Shown: positions 18,286 through 26,861 of the stretch, piece by piece | How positions within the stretch are numbered: position 1 is the stretch's first letter | Layout of the letters: every line of letters begins with the position of its first letter | Origin: Winogradskyella sp. | Lineage (GTDB): Bacteria > Bacteroidota > Bacteroidia > Flavobacteriales > Flavobacteriaceae | Reading direction: 5' to 3' | Length of the DNA stretch: 47,472 bases | Assembly (NCBI RefSeq): GCF_016744625.1 | Contig: NZ_JADGDZ010000019.1 | Span: 1 to 47,472, forward strand | Made by a program: the position numbers and the translations under genes | The notes under the pieces: model-generated | What the model saw: only the letters and a program-made list of their open reading frames with translations | Databases searched by the model: none | What the model was told of the DNA's origin: nothing

Positions 18286-19143
18286 TTAAGAATTGCCGCT
18301 TTTTAAGATGTAAATATGGGATGAGTACTCATTTGATCTCCTTGCTTTTTGATTTGATCTAAACCCAATCCAGAATGCTTTGAATGGATTCATAAATCCT
18401 GATTTATATTTTTCGGAAAGTAAGCTCACATAATACGCATCAAAAATCATTGGAAGCGTTTTTAGCAATTCTAAATTTTCTCTTTTAAATAATTCTGAAA
18501 TCGATGTTCTAGAAAAATGCCAAAGGTGTCTCGGCACATCATAAGCTGCCCAAAAGTTTTTATAATACTCTGCGTCGTAACTTTTAAAATTAGGAACTGC
18601 AATAACTAAAGTTCCATTTGGTTTTAAGAGTGACTTCAATAATGCTGTATGCATTTCTAAATTTGGTAAATGTTCTAATACATGCCAAAGGGTGACGACG
18701 TCAAAACTATTTGGTTTTAGTTTTGCTAAATACTCTATTTTGAAAACTGAGTTATTGGTTTTAGAATTTGCAATTTGCCTTGCTTGTTCGTTGGGTTCAA
18801 TTCCTGTTATATTCCAATTAGACTTTAAAGCTGTTTCTAAAAAGTCACCTGTGCCACATCCTATATCTAATAAGTTTTTTGACTCAGAACGAAGAGAATT
18901 AATCAATTTCAATTTTCGCTTTAAGGCAATTTGACGCACAGAATGATAAACATATTCTAATAAATTTCGCTTAGTGTCTGTATGTGAAATGTAATCTTCG
19001 CTTTTATAATAATCCGAAAGTTTGTCTACTTCTGGTTCTGGAAATGTTTCTAACATATCCAATTCCAAATTATGCTTTAACCGAAACTCTTCTCCTGAAA
19101 CGGAATGGTCTTTTACAGTTAGATATGTTGATTTGTTATTCAT
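18286..19143 (-). CDS. Class I SAM-dependent methyltransferase
   Basis: The 285-residue protein carries SAM-binding motif I, LLDIGCGTGDF (91-101), the acidic end of strand 2 in GIEPNEQA, and VVTLWHVLEHLPN (motif IV region), then LKPNGTLVIAVPN. The layout is that of the Methyltransf_11/23 group, with an N-terminal extension containing ETFPEPEVDKLSDYYKSEDY, often seen in methyltransferases acting on sugars, lipids or quinone-like compounds. The substrate cannot be read. It is transcribed in the direction of mnmG, 77 bp away, and that gap holds a palindromic repeat and a parS-like site. It is followed by a 212-bp gap in which I see no gene. Confidence 0.9.
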   Translation of the reverse strand: MNNKSTYLTVKDHSVSGEEFRLKHNLELDMLETFPEPEVDKLSDYYKSEDYISHTDTKRNLLEYVYHSVRQIALKRKLKLINSLRSESKNLLDIGCGTGDFLETALKSNWNITGIEPNEQARQIANSKTNNSVFKIEYLAKLKPNSFDVVTLWHVLEHLPNLEMHTALLKSLLKPNGTLVIAVPNFKSYDAEYYKNFWAAYDVPRHLWHFSRTSISELFKRENLELLKTLPMIFDAYYVSLLSEKYKSGFMNPFKAFWIGFRSNQKARRSNEYSSHIYILKSGNS

Positions 19144-19150
19144 TTAAATA

Positions 19151-19176
19151 GATTCTGAATCAAGTTCAGAATGACA
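19151..19176. repeat. Short palindromic repeat (family A, copy 1)
   Basis: The element has an 8-bp inverted repeat, ATTCTGAA and TTCAGAAT, around a 5-nt loop, and ends in ATGACA. A second copy with paired base changes occurs at 26814-26839. It sits 7 bp upstream of the methyltransferase start codon. Confidence 0.7.
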
Positions 19177-19199
19177 AAAAACATTAAACTATTATGGGT

Positions 19200-19215
19200 T
19201 GTTTCACGTGGAACA
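19200..19215. other. parS-like site, downstream of mnmG
   Basis: The 16-mer TGTTTCACGTGGAACA (minus strand TGTTCCACGTGAAACA) is an exact match to the bacterial parS consensus TGTTNCACGTGAAACA recognised by ParB (Spo0J). It lies 5 bp beyond the mnmG stop codon. ParB loading here would help chromosome segregation. parA/parB are not in the window. Confidence 0.8.
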
Positions 19216-19220
19216 TTAAT

Positions 19221-21092
19221 TTATCTTCCTAAATAAACTAATAAAACTGAAACATCATTAGGTGAAACTCCGCTGATTCTTGAGGCTTGAGATATTGTCA
19301 CAGGCTGTATTTTCTCAAGTTTCTGTCTAGCCTCTATACTCATAGATTTTAATTTTGAGTAGTCAAAACCCTTTGGTATTTTTAAATTTTCGAGTCTATT
19401 TAGCTTGTCCGCATTGTTCTTTTCTTTCTCTATATAGCCAGCATATTTAACTTGAATTTCAGTTTGCTCAATCACTTCAGTATCTAATTCATTTGACTGA
19501 ATGTAATTCTCAACAGCTTTAAATTTCCGAACATCGTCAATCGTAATGTTTGGTCTTGCAAACAACTTAAACATTTTGTCTTGCTGTTTCACTGGTGTTG
19601 AATTTTTTGATTCTAAAACAGGATTTGCCTCATCTGGCTTTACACTTGTGTCTCTAAAAAATTGCACAAAAGCATCAGATTTAGATTGCTTTTTTTCCAT
19701 TCGCTTTAAGCGTTTTTCAGAAGCTAAACCTAATTTATATCCTTTTGGTGTCAATCTAAAATCAGCATTATCTTGTCTTAGTAATGTTCTATATTCGGCC
19801 CTAGAGGTAAACATACGATATGGCTCCTCTGTTCCTTTTGTTATTAAATCATCCACAAGAACACCAATATAAGCTTCATCTCTTTGCAATGTAAAAGGGT
19901 CTTTTTCTTGAGTTTTTAAACTTGCATTTATGCCAGCCATCAGTCCTTGAGATGCCGCCTCCTCATAACCAGTGGTTCCGTTAATTTGTCCCGCGAAATA
20001 CAAACCATCAACCAGCTTGGTTTCTAGTGTGTGCTTTAATTGTGTAGGTGGAAAATAATCATATTCAATCGCATAACCAGGCCTAAAGAATTTCACATTT
20101 TCAAAACCCACTACAGAACGCAGAGCTTTAAACTGAACATCCTCTGGTAACGATGTAGAGAAACCATTAATATAATATTCGCAAGTATTCCAACCTTCTG
20201 GTTCTACAAATAATTGGTGTCTATCCTTATCTGCAAAACGATTAATCTTATCTTCTATTGATGGACAATATCTTGGTCCAACACTTTTTATTCTTCCGTT
20301 AAACATTGGCGAACGATCAAAACCTTCACGTAATAAATCGTGAACCTGTTCACTCGTGTAAGTCATATGACAAGAACGCTGCTCTTTTAATATTTTAGTT
20401 GTGTCTAAATAAGAAAATTTCTGTGGGTTTTCATCTCCAGGTTGCTCAATCATTTTAGAAAAATCCAAGGATCTACCATCCACTCTTGGAGGTGTTCCTG
20501 TTTTCATTCTACCAGACTCAAAGCCGAGATTTACGAGTTGTTCCGTAATTCCAGTTGCAGCTCTTTCACCTGCTCTTCCTCCACCAAAGTTTTTGTCACC
20601 AATATGAATTAAACCATTTAAAAATGTTCCGTTAGTAAGCACAACTGACTTCCCTCTAACTTCTACTCCAAGCGATGTTTTTACACCTACGACTTTATGA
20701 TTTTCTACAATTAAACCCGAAACCATTTCTTGATAAAAATCAAGATTCTCTGTCCCTTCCAAAAGCATTCTCCAATCTTCTGCAAAACGCATTCGGTCAG
20801 ATTGCACTCTTGGACTCCACATTGCAGGTCCTTTAGATTTGTTAAGCATTTTAAATTGAATAGCAGAAGTGTCAGACACAATCCCACTATAGCCACCTAA
20901 TGCATCAATCTCCCTTACAATTTGCCCTTTAGCAATTCCGCCCATTGCAGGATTACAAGACATCTGAGCGATATTCTGAAGATTCATAGTGATTAACAAT
21001 GTCTTGCTTCCCATATTTGCAGCAGCAGCGGCAGCCTCGCTACCTGCGTGACCAGCACCAACTACAATAACATCGTATATCTCGTTAAACAT
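19221..21092 (-). CDS. mnmG: tRNA uridine-5-carboxymethylaminomethyl modification enzyme
   Basis: MnmG (GidA) works with MnmE to build the cmnm5 group on U34 of certain tRNAs, using FAD. The 623-residue length is standard. It has the FAD dinucleotide fold VVGAGHAGSEAA (10-21), the conserved SCNPAMGGIAKGQIVREIDAL block, FGGGRAGERAATGITEQL, GRMKTGTPPRVDGRS and the C-terminal SRISGVSPNDVSVLLVYL helix domain. It is flanked on both sides by parS-like palindromes; the upstream one lies inside the 5' untranslated region, 15 bp before the start codon. In many bacteria gidA lies close to the replication origin, which fits (established knowledge). Confidence 0.98.
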   Translation of the reverse strand: MFNEIYDVIVVGAGHAGSEAAAAAANMGSKTLLITMNLQNIAQMSCNPAMGGIAKGQIVREIDALGGYSGIVSDTSAIQFKMLNKSKGPAMWSPRVQSDRMRFAEDWRMLLEGTENLDFYQEMVSGLIVENHKVVGVKTSLGVEVRGKSVVLTNGTFLNGLIHIGDKNFGGGRAGERAATGITEQLVNLGFESGRMKTGTPPRVDGRSLDFSKMIEQPGDENPQKFSYLDTTKILKEQRSCHMTYTSEQVHDLLREGFDRSPMFNGRIKSVGPRYCPSIEDKINRFADKDRHQLFVEPEGWNTCEYYINGFSTSLPEDVQFKALRSVVGFENVKFFRPGYAIEYDYFPPTQLKHTLETKLVDGLYFAGQINGTTGYEEAASQGLMAGINASLKTQEKDPFTLQRDEAYIGVLVDDLITKGTEEPYRMFTSRAEYRTLLRQDNADFRLTPKGYKLGLASEKRLKRMEKKQSKSDAFVQFFRDTSVKPDEANPVLESKNSTPVKQQDKMFKLFARPNITIDDVRKFKAVENYIQSNELDTEVIEQTEIQVKYAGYIEKEKNNADKLNRLENLKIPKGFDYSKLKSMSIEARQKLEKIQPVTISQASRISGVSPNDVSVLLVYLGR

Positions 21093-21107
21093 AATTCAAT
21101 TCTCTTT

Positions 21108-21123
21108 TGTTCCACGTGGAACA
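21108..21123. other. parS-like perfect palindrome in the mnmG leader
   Basis: TGTTCCACGTGGAACA is a perfect 16-bp palindrome and differs from the classic parS consensus only at one position per arm. It stands 15 bp before the mnmG ATG and downstream of the presumed mnmG -7 element, so it is transcribed as part of the leader. Confidence 0.8.
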
Positions 21124-21148
21124 ATTATATTCTAAAAAATTCAGCTCG

Positions 21149-21156
21149 CAAATATA
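21149..21156 (-). promoter_or_regulatory. -7 promoter element for mnmG
   Basis: The minus strand reads TATATTTG, fitting TAnnTTTG, 56 bp before the mnmG ATG and with the parS-like palindrome between. A -33 partner is not clear. Confidence 0.5.
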
Positions 21157-21166
21157 AGGCGAATTC

Positions 21167-21583
21167 TTAATTCCATTTTCGTTTAGATAAATAATGGTCT
21201 TCCCTTGAGCGCATCACCTTTTTGTCATCTTCAGACTTGTCTTTATAACCACAATAATGAAGCACTCCGTGAATCATCACTCTAGATATTTCATCTTTGA
21301 AAGACACCTTAAAATCTGACGCATTTTCTTTCACGCGTTCAACAGAAATATAAATATCCCCATGTAGTTCTTTTCCTACCGAATAATCGAAACTAATAAT
21401 ATCCGTTAACGTATCGTGATCTAAAAAATCCACATTCAATTGTAGTAAATAATCATCTGAACAAAAGATATAATTAATCTCTCCTTCTCTACAATCTTCT
21501 TCAGAAATGGTCTTTGTAATCCATTCTGAAAACTGCTCTGTATTATCTAAATTAAAATCGGTTTCGTAATTAAAACTAATCAT
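21167..21583 (-). CDS. ybeY: Endoribonuclease YbeY (16S rRNA maturation)
   Basis: YbeY is a zinc-dependent RNase involved in 16S rRNA 3' maturation and ribosome quality control. At 138 residues it is normal length. The family motif appears as MIHGVLHYCGYKDKSED, with His105 and His109 as the first two ligands; where most homologues have a third His (GYDH) this protein has Asp115. The upstream DHDTLTDIISFDYS and HGDIYIS blocks are typical. The start overlaps the end of the DUF4175 gene by 8 bp, so translation is likely coupled. Confidence 0.93.
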   Translation of the reverse strand: MISFNYETDFNLDNTEQFSEWITKTISEEDCREGEINYIFCSDDYLLQLNVDFLDHDTLTDIISFDYSVGKELHGDIYISVERVKENASDFKVSFKDEISRVMIHGVLHYCGYKDKSEDDKKVMRSREDHYLSKRKWN

Positions 21584-24500
21584 TGTTGCTTTTAAAATAC
21601 TCTTGAATCTTTTTCTTAAAATGATTCTGCAAAGGTAGTGCTTGACGATTTAATATTTCTGTAGTATTAAAATATTGTTTCGCAGTTGGTATTTGACTCT
21701 GATTCGTTTGATTGAATTGTTTCTTATTGGTTTCAGATTTACGCTTAGTATCTTGACCTTGCATAAATGTAGCATTCTCTAATTTTAATAATTGATGCTG
21801 CACATCCATCATTTTTTGAAGTGTTTGATTGGTAAAGCCAGAGTTTAATAAATCGAGCTCTATCTCTTCCATTTGCTTAATTAGCTGTCCTGCGGATTCA
21901 ATCTTTCCATCCTTAGCTAGTCTATCTTCTAATGCCTGACGCAATTGCTGTTGTTGTTGATAAATCTTAAACAACTCACCATTTTGCTCTTCACTTCCAC
22001 CTTCACCGTAACCGTCATTCTTTTCCCCTTCACCATCAGGTCCTTCACCTCCGTTTTTACCATTCTTCCCATCTTTGCCGCCTTTTCCGTTCTCTCCTTC
22101 TTTTCCACTTTGACCACCTTCACCTTTTTGGTTTCCGTTCTCACCACTTTGTCCTCCTTCACCACCTTTCCCTTGTTGTTTTCCACTCTTGCCATCCTCA
22201 CCACTCTCACCGCTTTCTCCTTCTTTACCAGACTTACCTTTTTCACCTGGCTGTTCTCCTTCACCTTCTTTTCCATCTTTACCTTCAGAACCAGGTTTCT
22301 CACCTTGTCCTTCCTTACCTTCTTCGCCTTCCTCACCCTCTTTTCCCTCATTGCCTTCTTTGCCTTTTTTAACGCCTTCTTCCATTTTTTTATTAAGCTC
22401 TTCTTGACTCATAATAATGTCTGGAAGCTGTTCTCCGCCTCCACTTCCGGAACCAGGCGATGAATTCATAGACATTTCCATATTGTCTAAAACATCACTT
22501 AAGAAACTTGCTAATTCGTTACTTGCTGTAATTGCGTACTGTTGCGATGCTACACCTTGATATAACCTATTCTCTGTCAATTGACCAAGTGCCTTATCTA
22601 TATTAAAATAAACATCAGTAATTTGTGAATTAACCTTTTCCGAAATCTTTGGTTGTCTTAACGATAATGAAAATAAGCTATCGTCTATATGCTCAAAATG
22701 CTCTCTAAGGTTACTTTGTTCAATTATATGCTTTCCGTACTTATTATTATTAATATCAATCTCATTAAATGTATTCATAAGTGACTCCTGGTCAAATGAG
22801 TAGAGTAATAAGTTCTCTAATATTTGACGAAGTGTATCAATATCTTCAGAAGCTTGGTCTCCACCTCCTCCGCCACCTCCAGCTTTCTTTTTCATCATCT
22901 CGCTCATTTGCTTCATTTTCTTAGCTGCTTTCTTCTGATTTTTCTTAGCTTTCTGCTGCTGCTGAGCTTCCTGTGGTTTTTGGTTACTTAATTCTTCTTC
23001 TTGTTTTTCAAGTGCTTCTTTAGCTTCTTTTTGGTCAAATTTTATTTCATCCTCTAAAAATCGATCGCGTTCTAAATTCATTGGCTTTTGAAGCAATTTA
23101 TCTTCTCTTCTTAAATCGTCTAAATCTTTTTGAATTTTCTCAAATTTCTTGTTTAATTTCTCCTGTGCTTCTTTCGTATTTTCTTTGTCTTTTTTAGACA
23201 ATTTTTCTTGTTCTTCAGATAGTTCTTCTAACTCGCTAGAAATCTTTTCTGCCTTCTTCATCACATAGAAACGCTTGGTTAATTCCAAAAGCTGTTTCAT
23301 GCTTCGTTTCTTATTCTTGTTTTGCTTCGCAAGCTCTTCAAGTTTCTGAGTAAACTCTTCTTTATTGATTTTGTCCTTTAATTCTTCAAGCTCTTCTAGT
23401 AATTTTTCATCTTTTTTAAGTTGCTCTTCATTCTCTTTGAGACGTTCTTTTAAATCTTCTTTGAACTGATCTTCCTCTTTCTTTTCATTCTGAAATTCTT
23501 CTAAATTATCCTGAAGCTTTTTGTTGAAGTTTTTCATCAACTGCTCCTGATTCTTTTGCCGCTTTAGAAAATCTTCAAATTTCTTTTTATCATTAAAGTT
23601 TAAGCTTTCTTTTTCCTTCTGTGTTTTAGATAATTCTTCTAACTTTTTATCTTGTTCTTGAAGCTTATCAAATGTTTTACTAATATCCTTTATGGTTTCA
23701 TTTTGCTCATTGAGCTGCTTCTGCTCTTCTTCTTCCTTGGTGCGTTTTCGGTAAGTAAATACAGTACTCTTGGTTCGTTTATAATTATGAAGAGCATCGT
23801 TATCAAACACTTCAAAATATAACTGATAGCTCACTCCTTCTTCTAGGTTTAATCGATTCGGAAACGCACTTACAAATTCACTAAAATTAGATTTTGATAT
23901 AGTTATAGGCTCAACAATTTTATTGGTTTCATCTTCAGCAGGATAGTACACCAACTGAAGTTTACTTAACCCATAATCATCGCTCACCTGACCATAGAAA
24001 TAAAGACTTTGCTGATCTATAGAATCTTTCTGAACCTTTATACTTAATTCTGGGTAGATATCTCTTACAACATTAATGTTGTAAGCTAGGTTCTCATAAT
24101 CTTTTAAATTGTCATTACTGGTTGTAATGCTATAATTATAGTTCTTATATAAACGTTTAGAAGCTTCAAAATTATCAGCATTATTTAGCGTAAAGTTCAA
24201 GGTGTCTTCTGCATAAATCCGAACTCCTGTTGTAGATTTTGTCTTTGCCTTCCAGGTTACTTTTGTACCTTCAGGAATTACCGCAGATCCTGTACTTTTT
24301 AAAACCTCATCTTGCTTTCTAGTGTGTGATGGATAGTCTAAAACCATTTCAAAATTCACCAAGTTTGGTGTATTTACAACATCTAGAAGATATCGTTTTG
24401 ATTCTACGCCATTAGCTGATAAGCTGAACTCAATAGATTCTTTTGGAAGACTGAATGTATATTGAAATTCGCCTGGTGCTAATTGTTGTAAGAAGTAAGA

Positions 24501-25202
24501 TTGTCCATTGAATTTAATTTGTGCATTCTCAGGAATCACATCACCAACTGTTGAAATTTTCAACTTAAAATCTTTATTTTCAATAGCTTGGAGTGATTCG
24601 TTAATCACAAAAAACTGAAAAGGTGCTGGTGGCTCATAAGCGGTTTTATAGTTTACCACACGTTGATAACTGTCACTAAACCAATCAATTTTTCCTGTTA
24701 AAAAAGACAATAGTAAAATTGCAATCGGAATTGCTGCATATTTTAAATACTTAGTGTTAGATCTGAAGTTAATTGCAGACTTGAATGGAATTGGTTGTAA
24801 TTCTTGAGACTTCTGTTCTATACTAGCAATCAATAAATCAGATTGCGTTGGGCTTTGGTTTAATTGCAACACGTTTAAAAGCTTGTCATTAACCTCTGGA
24901 AAGTGATTTCCTATCAATTTTGAAGCGGTCTCTAGATTTATCCCTTGCCTTAGTTTAAAAAGTTTTAATAACGGAATTGCTATAAACTTAATGAAGAGCC
25001 CTAGTTCTACGGCAATAAATGTCCAAAAAAGAATAGTTCTCGCTGTTGGGTTTAACCAAAGCATGTATTCTACAAACAATGTCACGATAAGATACAATAA
25101 ACCAATAGCGAAAAAAAGAATCGCTCCTTTAAGTAGTTCGTTGGTATAATACCTTTTAATGAACTGCTCTAGTTTGTTTTTTATAGTTTCGAAATTGCTC
25201 AT
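21576..25202 (-). CDS. DUF4175 family giant membrane protein with collagen-like tail
   Basis: The 1208-residue protein has two membrane helices near the N-terminus (about 24-47 and 56-80) and a third at about 154-166. An extracytoplasmic beta-rich region follows (about 170-490), then a very charged coiled-coil of about 300 residues (Glu/Lys/Gln heptads, 495-790) ending in a Gly run. Near residues 938-1076 it becomes a Gly-Lys-Glu low-complexity tract with many G-x-K/G-E-x triplets. The C-terminus has a last helical part. DUF4175 is a Bacteroidota family of unknown function. The overlap with ybeY (8 bp) shows co-translation. Very Lys/Glu-rich composition sets it apart from its neighbours. Confidence 0.85.
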   Translation of the reverse strand: MSNFETIKNKLEQFIKRYYTNELLKGAILFFAIGLLYLIVTLFVEYMLWLNPTARTILFWTFIAVELGLFIKFIAIPLLKLFKLRQGINLETASKLIGNHFPEVNDKLLNVLQLNQSPTQSDLLIASIEQKSQELQPIPFKSAINFRSNTKYLKYAAIPIAILLLSFLTGKIDWFSDSYQRVVNYKTAYEPPAPFQFFVINESLQAIENKDFKLKISTVGDVIPENAQIKFNGQSYFLQQLAPGEFQYTFSLPKESIEFSLSANGVESKRYLLDVVNTPNLVNFEMVLDYPSHTRKQDEVLKSTGSAVIPEGTKVTWKAKTKSTTGVRIYAEDTLNFTLNNADNFEASKRLYKNYNYSITTSNDNLKDYENLAYNINVVRDIYPELSIKVQKDSIDQQSLYFYGQVSDDYGLSKLQLVYYPAEDETNKIVEPITISKSNFSEFVSAFPNRLNLEEGVSYQLYFEVFDNDALHNYKRTKSTVFTYRKRTKEEEEQKQLNEQNETIKDISKTFDKLQEQDKKLEELSKTQKEKESLNFNDKKKFEDFLKRQKNQEQLMKNFNKKLQDNLEEFQNEKKEEDQFKEDLKERLKENEEQLKKDEKLLEELEELKDKINKEEFTQKLEELAKQNKNKKRSMKQLLELTKRFYVMKKAEKISSELEELSEEQEKLSKKDKENTKEAQEKLNKKFEKIQKDLDDLRREDKLLQKPMNLERDRFLEDEIKFDQKEAKEALEKQEEELSNQKPQEAQQQQKAKKNQKKAAKKMKQMSEMMKKKAGGGGGGGDQASEDIDTLRQILENLLLYSFDQESLMNTFNEIDINNNKYGKHIIEQSNLREHFEHIDDSLFSLSLRQPKISEKVNSQITDVYFNIDKALGQLTENRLYQGVASQQYAITASNELASFLSDVLDNMEMSMNSSPGSGSGGGEQLPDIIMSQEELNKKMEEGVKKGKEGNEGKEGEEGEEGKEGQGEKPGSEGKDGKEGEGEQPGEKGKSGKEGESGESGEDGKSGKQQGKGGEGGQSGENGNQKGEGGQSGKEGENGKGGKDGKNGKNGGEGPDGEGEKNDGYGEGGSEEQNGELFKIYQQQQQLRQALEDRLAKDGKIESAGQLIKQMEEIELDLLNSGFTNQTLQKMMDVQHQLLKLENATFMQGQDTKRKSETNKKQFNQTNQSQIPTAKQYFNTTEILNRQALPLQNHFKKKIQEYFKSNND

Positions 25203-25252
25203 ATACTATTCTAACTGACTAAACTACAATTTTATTTTAATAGCCAATTCGC

Positions 25253-25260
25253 TAAATTTG
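25253..25260 (+). promoter_or_regulatory. -7 promoter element for the AlkB-type gene
   Basis: TAAATTTG fits TAnnTTTG, 51 bp before the start codon, in the divergent gap to the DUF4175 gene. No clear -33 partner was found. Confidence 0.4.
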
Positions 25261-25311
25261 GTAAGATTCTGTTAATTTAGGGGAATTAACTGTTAAATCA
25301 GACAAATTTAT

Positions 25312-26355
25312 ATGAAAGACCTCAAATACTTAGCAGCATTTTCAATTCCAATTGTTTGTTTTTTGGGTTTATTCTTAAAAAATTATTGGGTTTGGGCAAC
25401 ACCTATTTTTGCCTTTATATGCATTCCTGTTTTAGAACTTATTTTTCCTGTAGATGCAGATAACCTAAAACCAGAAGAAGCCAACAGCAAGTTGAGTCGC
25501 AATATCTTTGATTGGCTGCTCTACTTAAATTTACCACTAGTTTTTGGACTTGTTTTTTATGGGTTGTTTATAGTTTCAAATAACGTATTAGCCACTTATG
25601 AATTTGTAGGTTTAATTTTTTCCATTGGAATTGTTCTTGGTGTTAACGGCATTAATGTCGCTCACGAGCTTGGTCATAGACAAACTACAAACGAACGCTT
25701 TCTTGGTAAAGCATTACTTCTTCCCTCATTCTATATGCACTTTTATATTGAGCATAATTTTGGACATCATTTGCACGCAGCAACTCTAGAAGATCCTGCA
25801 ACAGCGAGATACAATCAAAGTGTGTACTCATTTTGGTTTACCTCAATATTTCGTCAATATTTGAGTGCGTGGAAGATTCAGAATAAATTATTGAAAAACA
25901 GCAAAAACTCGTTCTTTTCAACTAAAAATGATATGTTTTGGTATATAATTCTTCAAATATGCTATTTAATTGGTGTTTTATTAATATTTGGAACCTCAGC
26001 ATTATTATTTGCCCTTTTTGCAGGAATTGTTGGTTTCGTTTTACTTGAAACCGTTAATTATATTGAACACTACGGATTAATTAGACTCAAAACTAAATCT
26101 GGTCGTTACGAGCGTGTTAAAGAGATTCATTCTTGGAATTCCAATCATATTATTGGTAGAATTGTATTATACGAACTCACAAGACATAGTGATCATCATT
26201 TTAAGTCTTCAAAGAAATATCAAGTTTTAGATTGCCACGATAAAAGTCCACAAATGCCTTATGGTTATCCAACCTCAATGGTTTTGGCAATGATTCCACC
26301 TTTATGGTTTGGAATTATGAATAAGCGCGTGCCCAGAGAAATGATTATTAGTTAA
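25312..26355 (+). CDS. Alkane 1-monooxygenase-like di-iron membrane enzyme (AlkB family)
   Basis: The 347-residue integral membrane protein has all the His boxes of AlkB-type hydroxylases: HELGHR (118-123), EHNFGHHLHA (147-156), the AlkB-specific NYIEHYGL (249-256) and LTRHSDHH (289-296). These bind the di-iron centre that oxidises terminal C-H bonds of alkanes, with electrons from rubredoxin. NYIEHYGL separates alkane hydroxylases from fatty acid desaturases. There is no rubredoxin gene next to it and no regulator, so the real substrate (alkane, fatty acid or other lipid) is open. It ends 2 bp from the stop of a convergent gene with no terminator between. Confidence 0.9.
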   Translation: MKDLKYLAAFSIPIVCFLGLFLKNYWVWATPIFAFICIPVLELIFPVDADNLKPEEANSKLSRNIFDWLLYLNLPLVFGLVFYGLFIVSNNVLATYEFVGLIFSIGIVLGVNGINVAHELGHRQTTNERFLGKALLLPSFYMHFYIEHNFGHHLHAATLEDPATARYNQSVYSFWFTSIFRQYLSAWKIQNKLLKNSKNSFFSTKNDMFWYIILQICYLIGVLLIFGTSALLFALFAGIVGFVLLETVNYIEHYGLIRLKTKSGRYERVKEIHSWNSNHIIGRIVLYELTRHSDHHFKSSKKYQVLDCHDKSPQMPYGYPTSMVLAMIPPLWFGIMNKRVPREMIIS

Positions 26356-26357
26356 TC

Positions 26358-26711
26358 TTACTTATAATTAAAACAACCAAGATATTCAAGGTTATTACAG
26401 TCTTTAATTAACGCACTATATTTAAAATTATAGAGGCAAATTAAAGAATTAAAATTCTCGTTGGTATCTGGTAATTGATTACGAAATGAGTCAAGATAAG
26501 AGCAACCTTCTAATTTCTGATGTAAAGAGATTTTTTGATTGTTAAAATCAACCTCCAGAAATTGATTATCCATATAGTCAATTTTAAAATCAGTCATAAA
26601 TTGCGAAGTCGAATCTCCTTCTTCATCGAAAACCTCTTCCATGTATTTATCTAGATCATTTCTGCTACTTAAATTTCCGACCCAAATAGATACTTTTCCT
26701 TGTTCTTCCAT
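26358..26711 (-). CDS. Immunity protein 22 (Imm22)-like protein
   Basis: I choose the ATG at 26709-26711 (MEEQGKVSIWVGNL), giving 117 residues; a start 17 codons upstream adds an unlikely hydrophobic stretch. The N-terminal VSIWVGNLSSRNDLDKYMEE and the FMTDFKIDYMDNQFLEVD segment resemble Imm22 (formerly DUF4284), a family that in many genomes neighbours polymorphic toxins. Here no toxin gene with the usual C-terminal module is seen within the window, so it would be an orphan immunity protein or a member used for another job. It is convergent with the AlkB-like gene with only 2 bp between stop codons. Family call is from remembered motif pattern, not from a search. Confidence 0.6.
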   Translation of the reverse strand: MEEQGKVSIWVGNLSSRNDLDKYMEEVFDEEGDSTSQFMTDFKIDYMDNQFLEVDFNNQKISLHQKLEGCSYLDSFRNQLPDTNENFNSLICLYNFKYSALIKDCNNLEYLGCFNYK

Positions 26712-26771
26712 TAAAAATTTTATTAAAAGTAAATAAGATTTTTTAATGTGATTACTGAACAATCTATTTTC

Positions 26772-26802
26772 TTTGTTCTCAAATCTTATCAGACTATCTT
26801 TG
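26772..26802 (+). promoter_or_regulatory. gltX promoter with both -33 and -7 elements
   Basis: TTTG at 26772-26775 and TATCTTTG at 26795-26802 are 19 bp apart, matching the Bacteroidota sigma-A consensus TTTG-N19-TAnnTTTG exactly. This is the clearest promoter in the window. Transcription would begin near 26810, putting the family A palindrome into the 5' leader. Confidence 0.8.
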
Positions 26803-26813
26803 CACCTTAATGA

Positions 26814-26839
26814 GATCCTGAAACAAGTTCAGGACGACA
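26814..26839. repeat. Short palindromic repeat (family A, copy 2)
   Basis: The stem TCCTGAA/TTCAGGA flanks a 5-nt loop and the element ends in GACGACA. Relative to copy 1 at 19151 the stem shows a paired T:A to C:G change. It lies in the gltX leader, 22 bp before the start codon. Confidence 0.7.
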
Positions 26840-26861
26840 AACCCATTAGTGTTTCCCGATT

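Noticed and set aside
21945..22463. Long plus-strand reading frames (172 and 72 residues) opposite the DUF4175 gene
   Set aside because: They lie antisense to the Glu/Lys/Gly-rich tract and owe their length to its skewed base composition; the predicted Ser/Phe/Leu/Thr-rich proteins have no motif.
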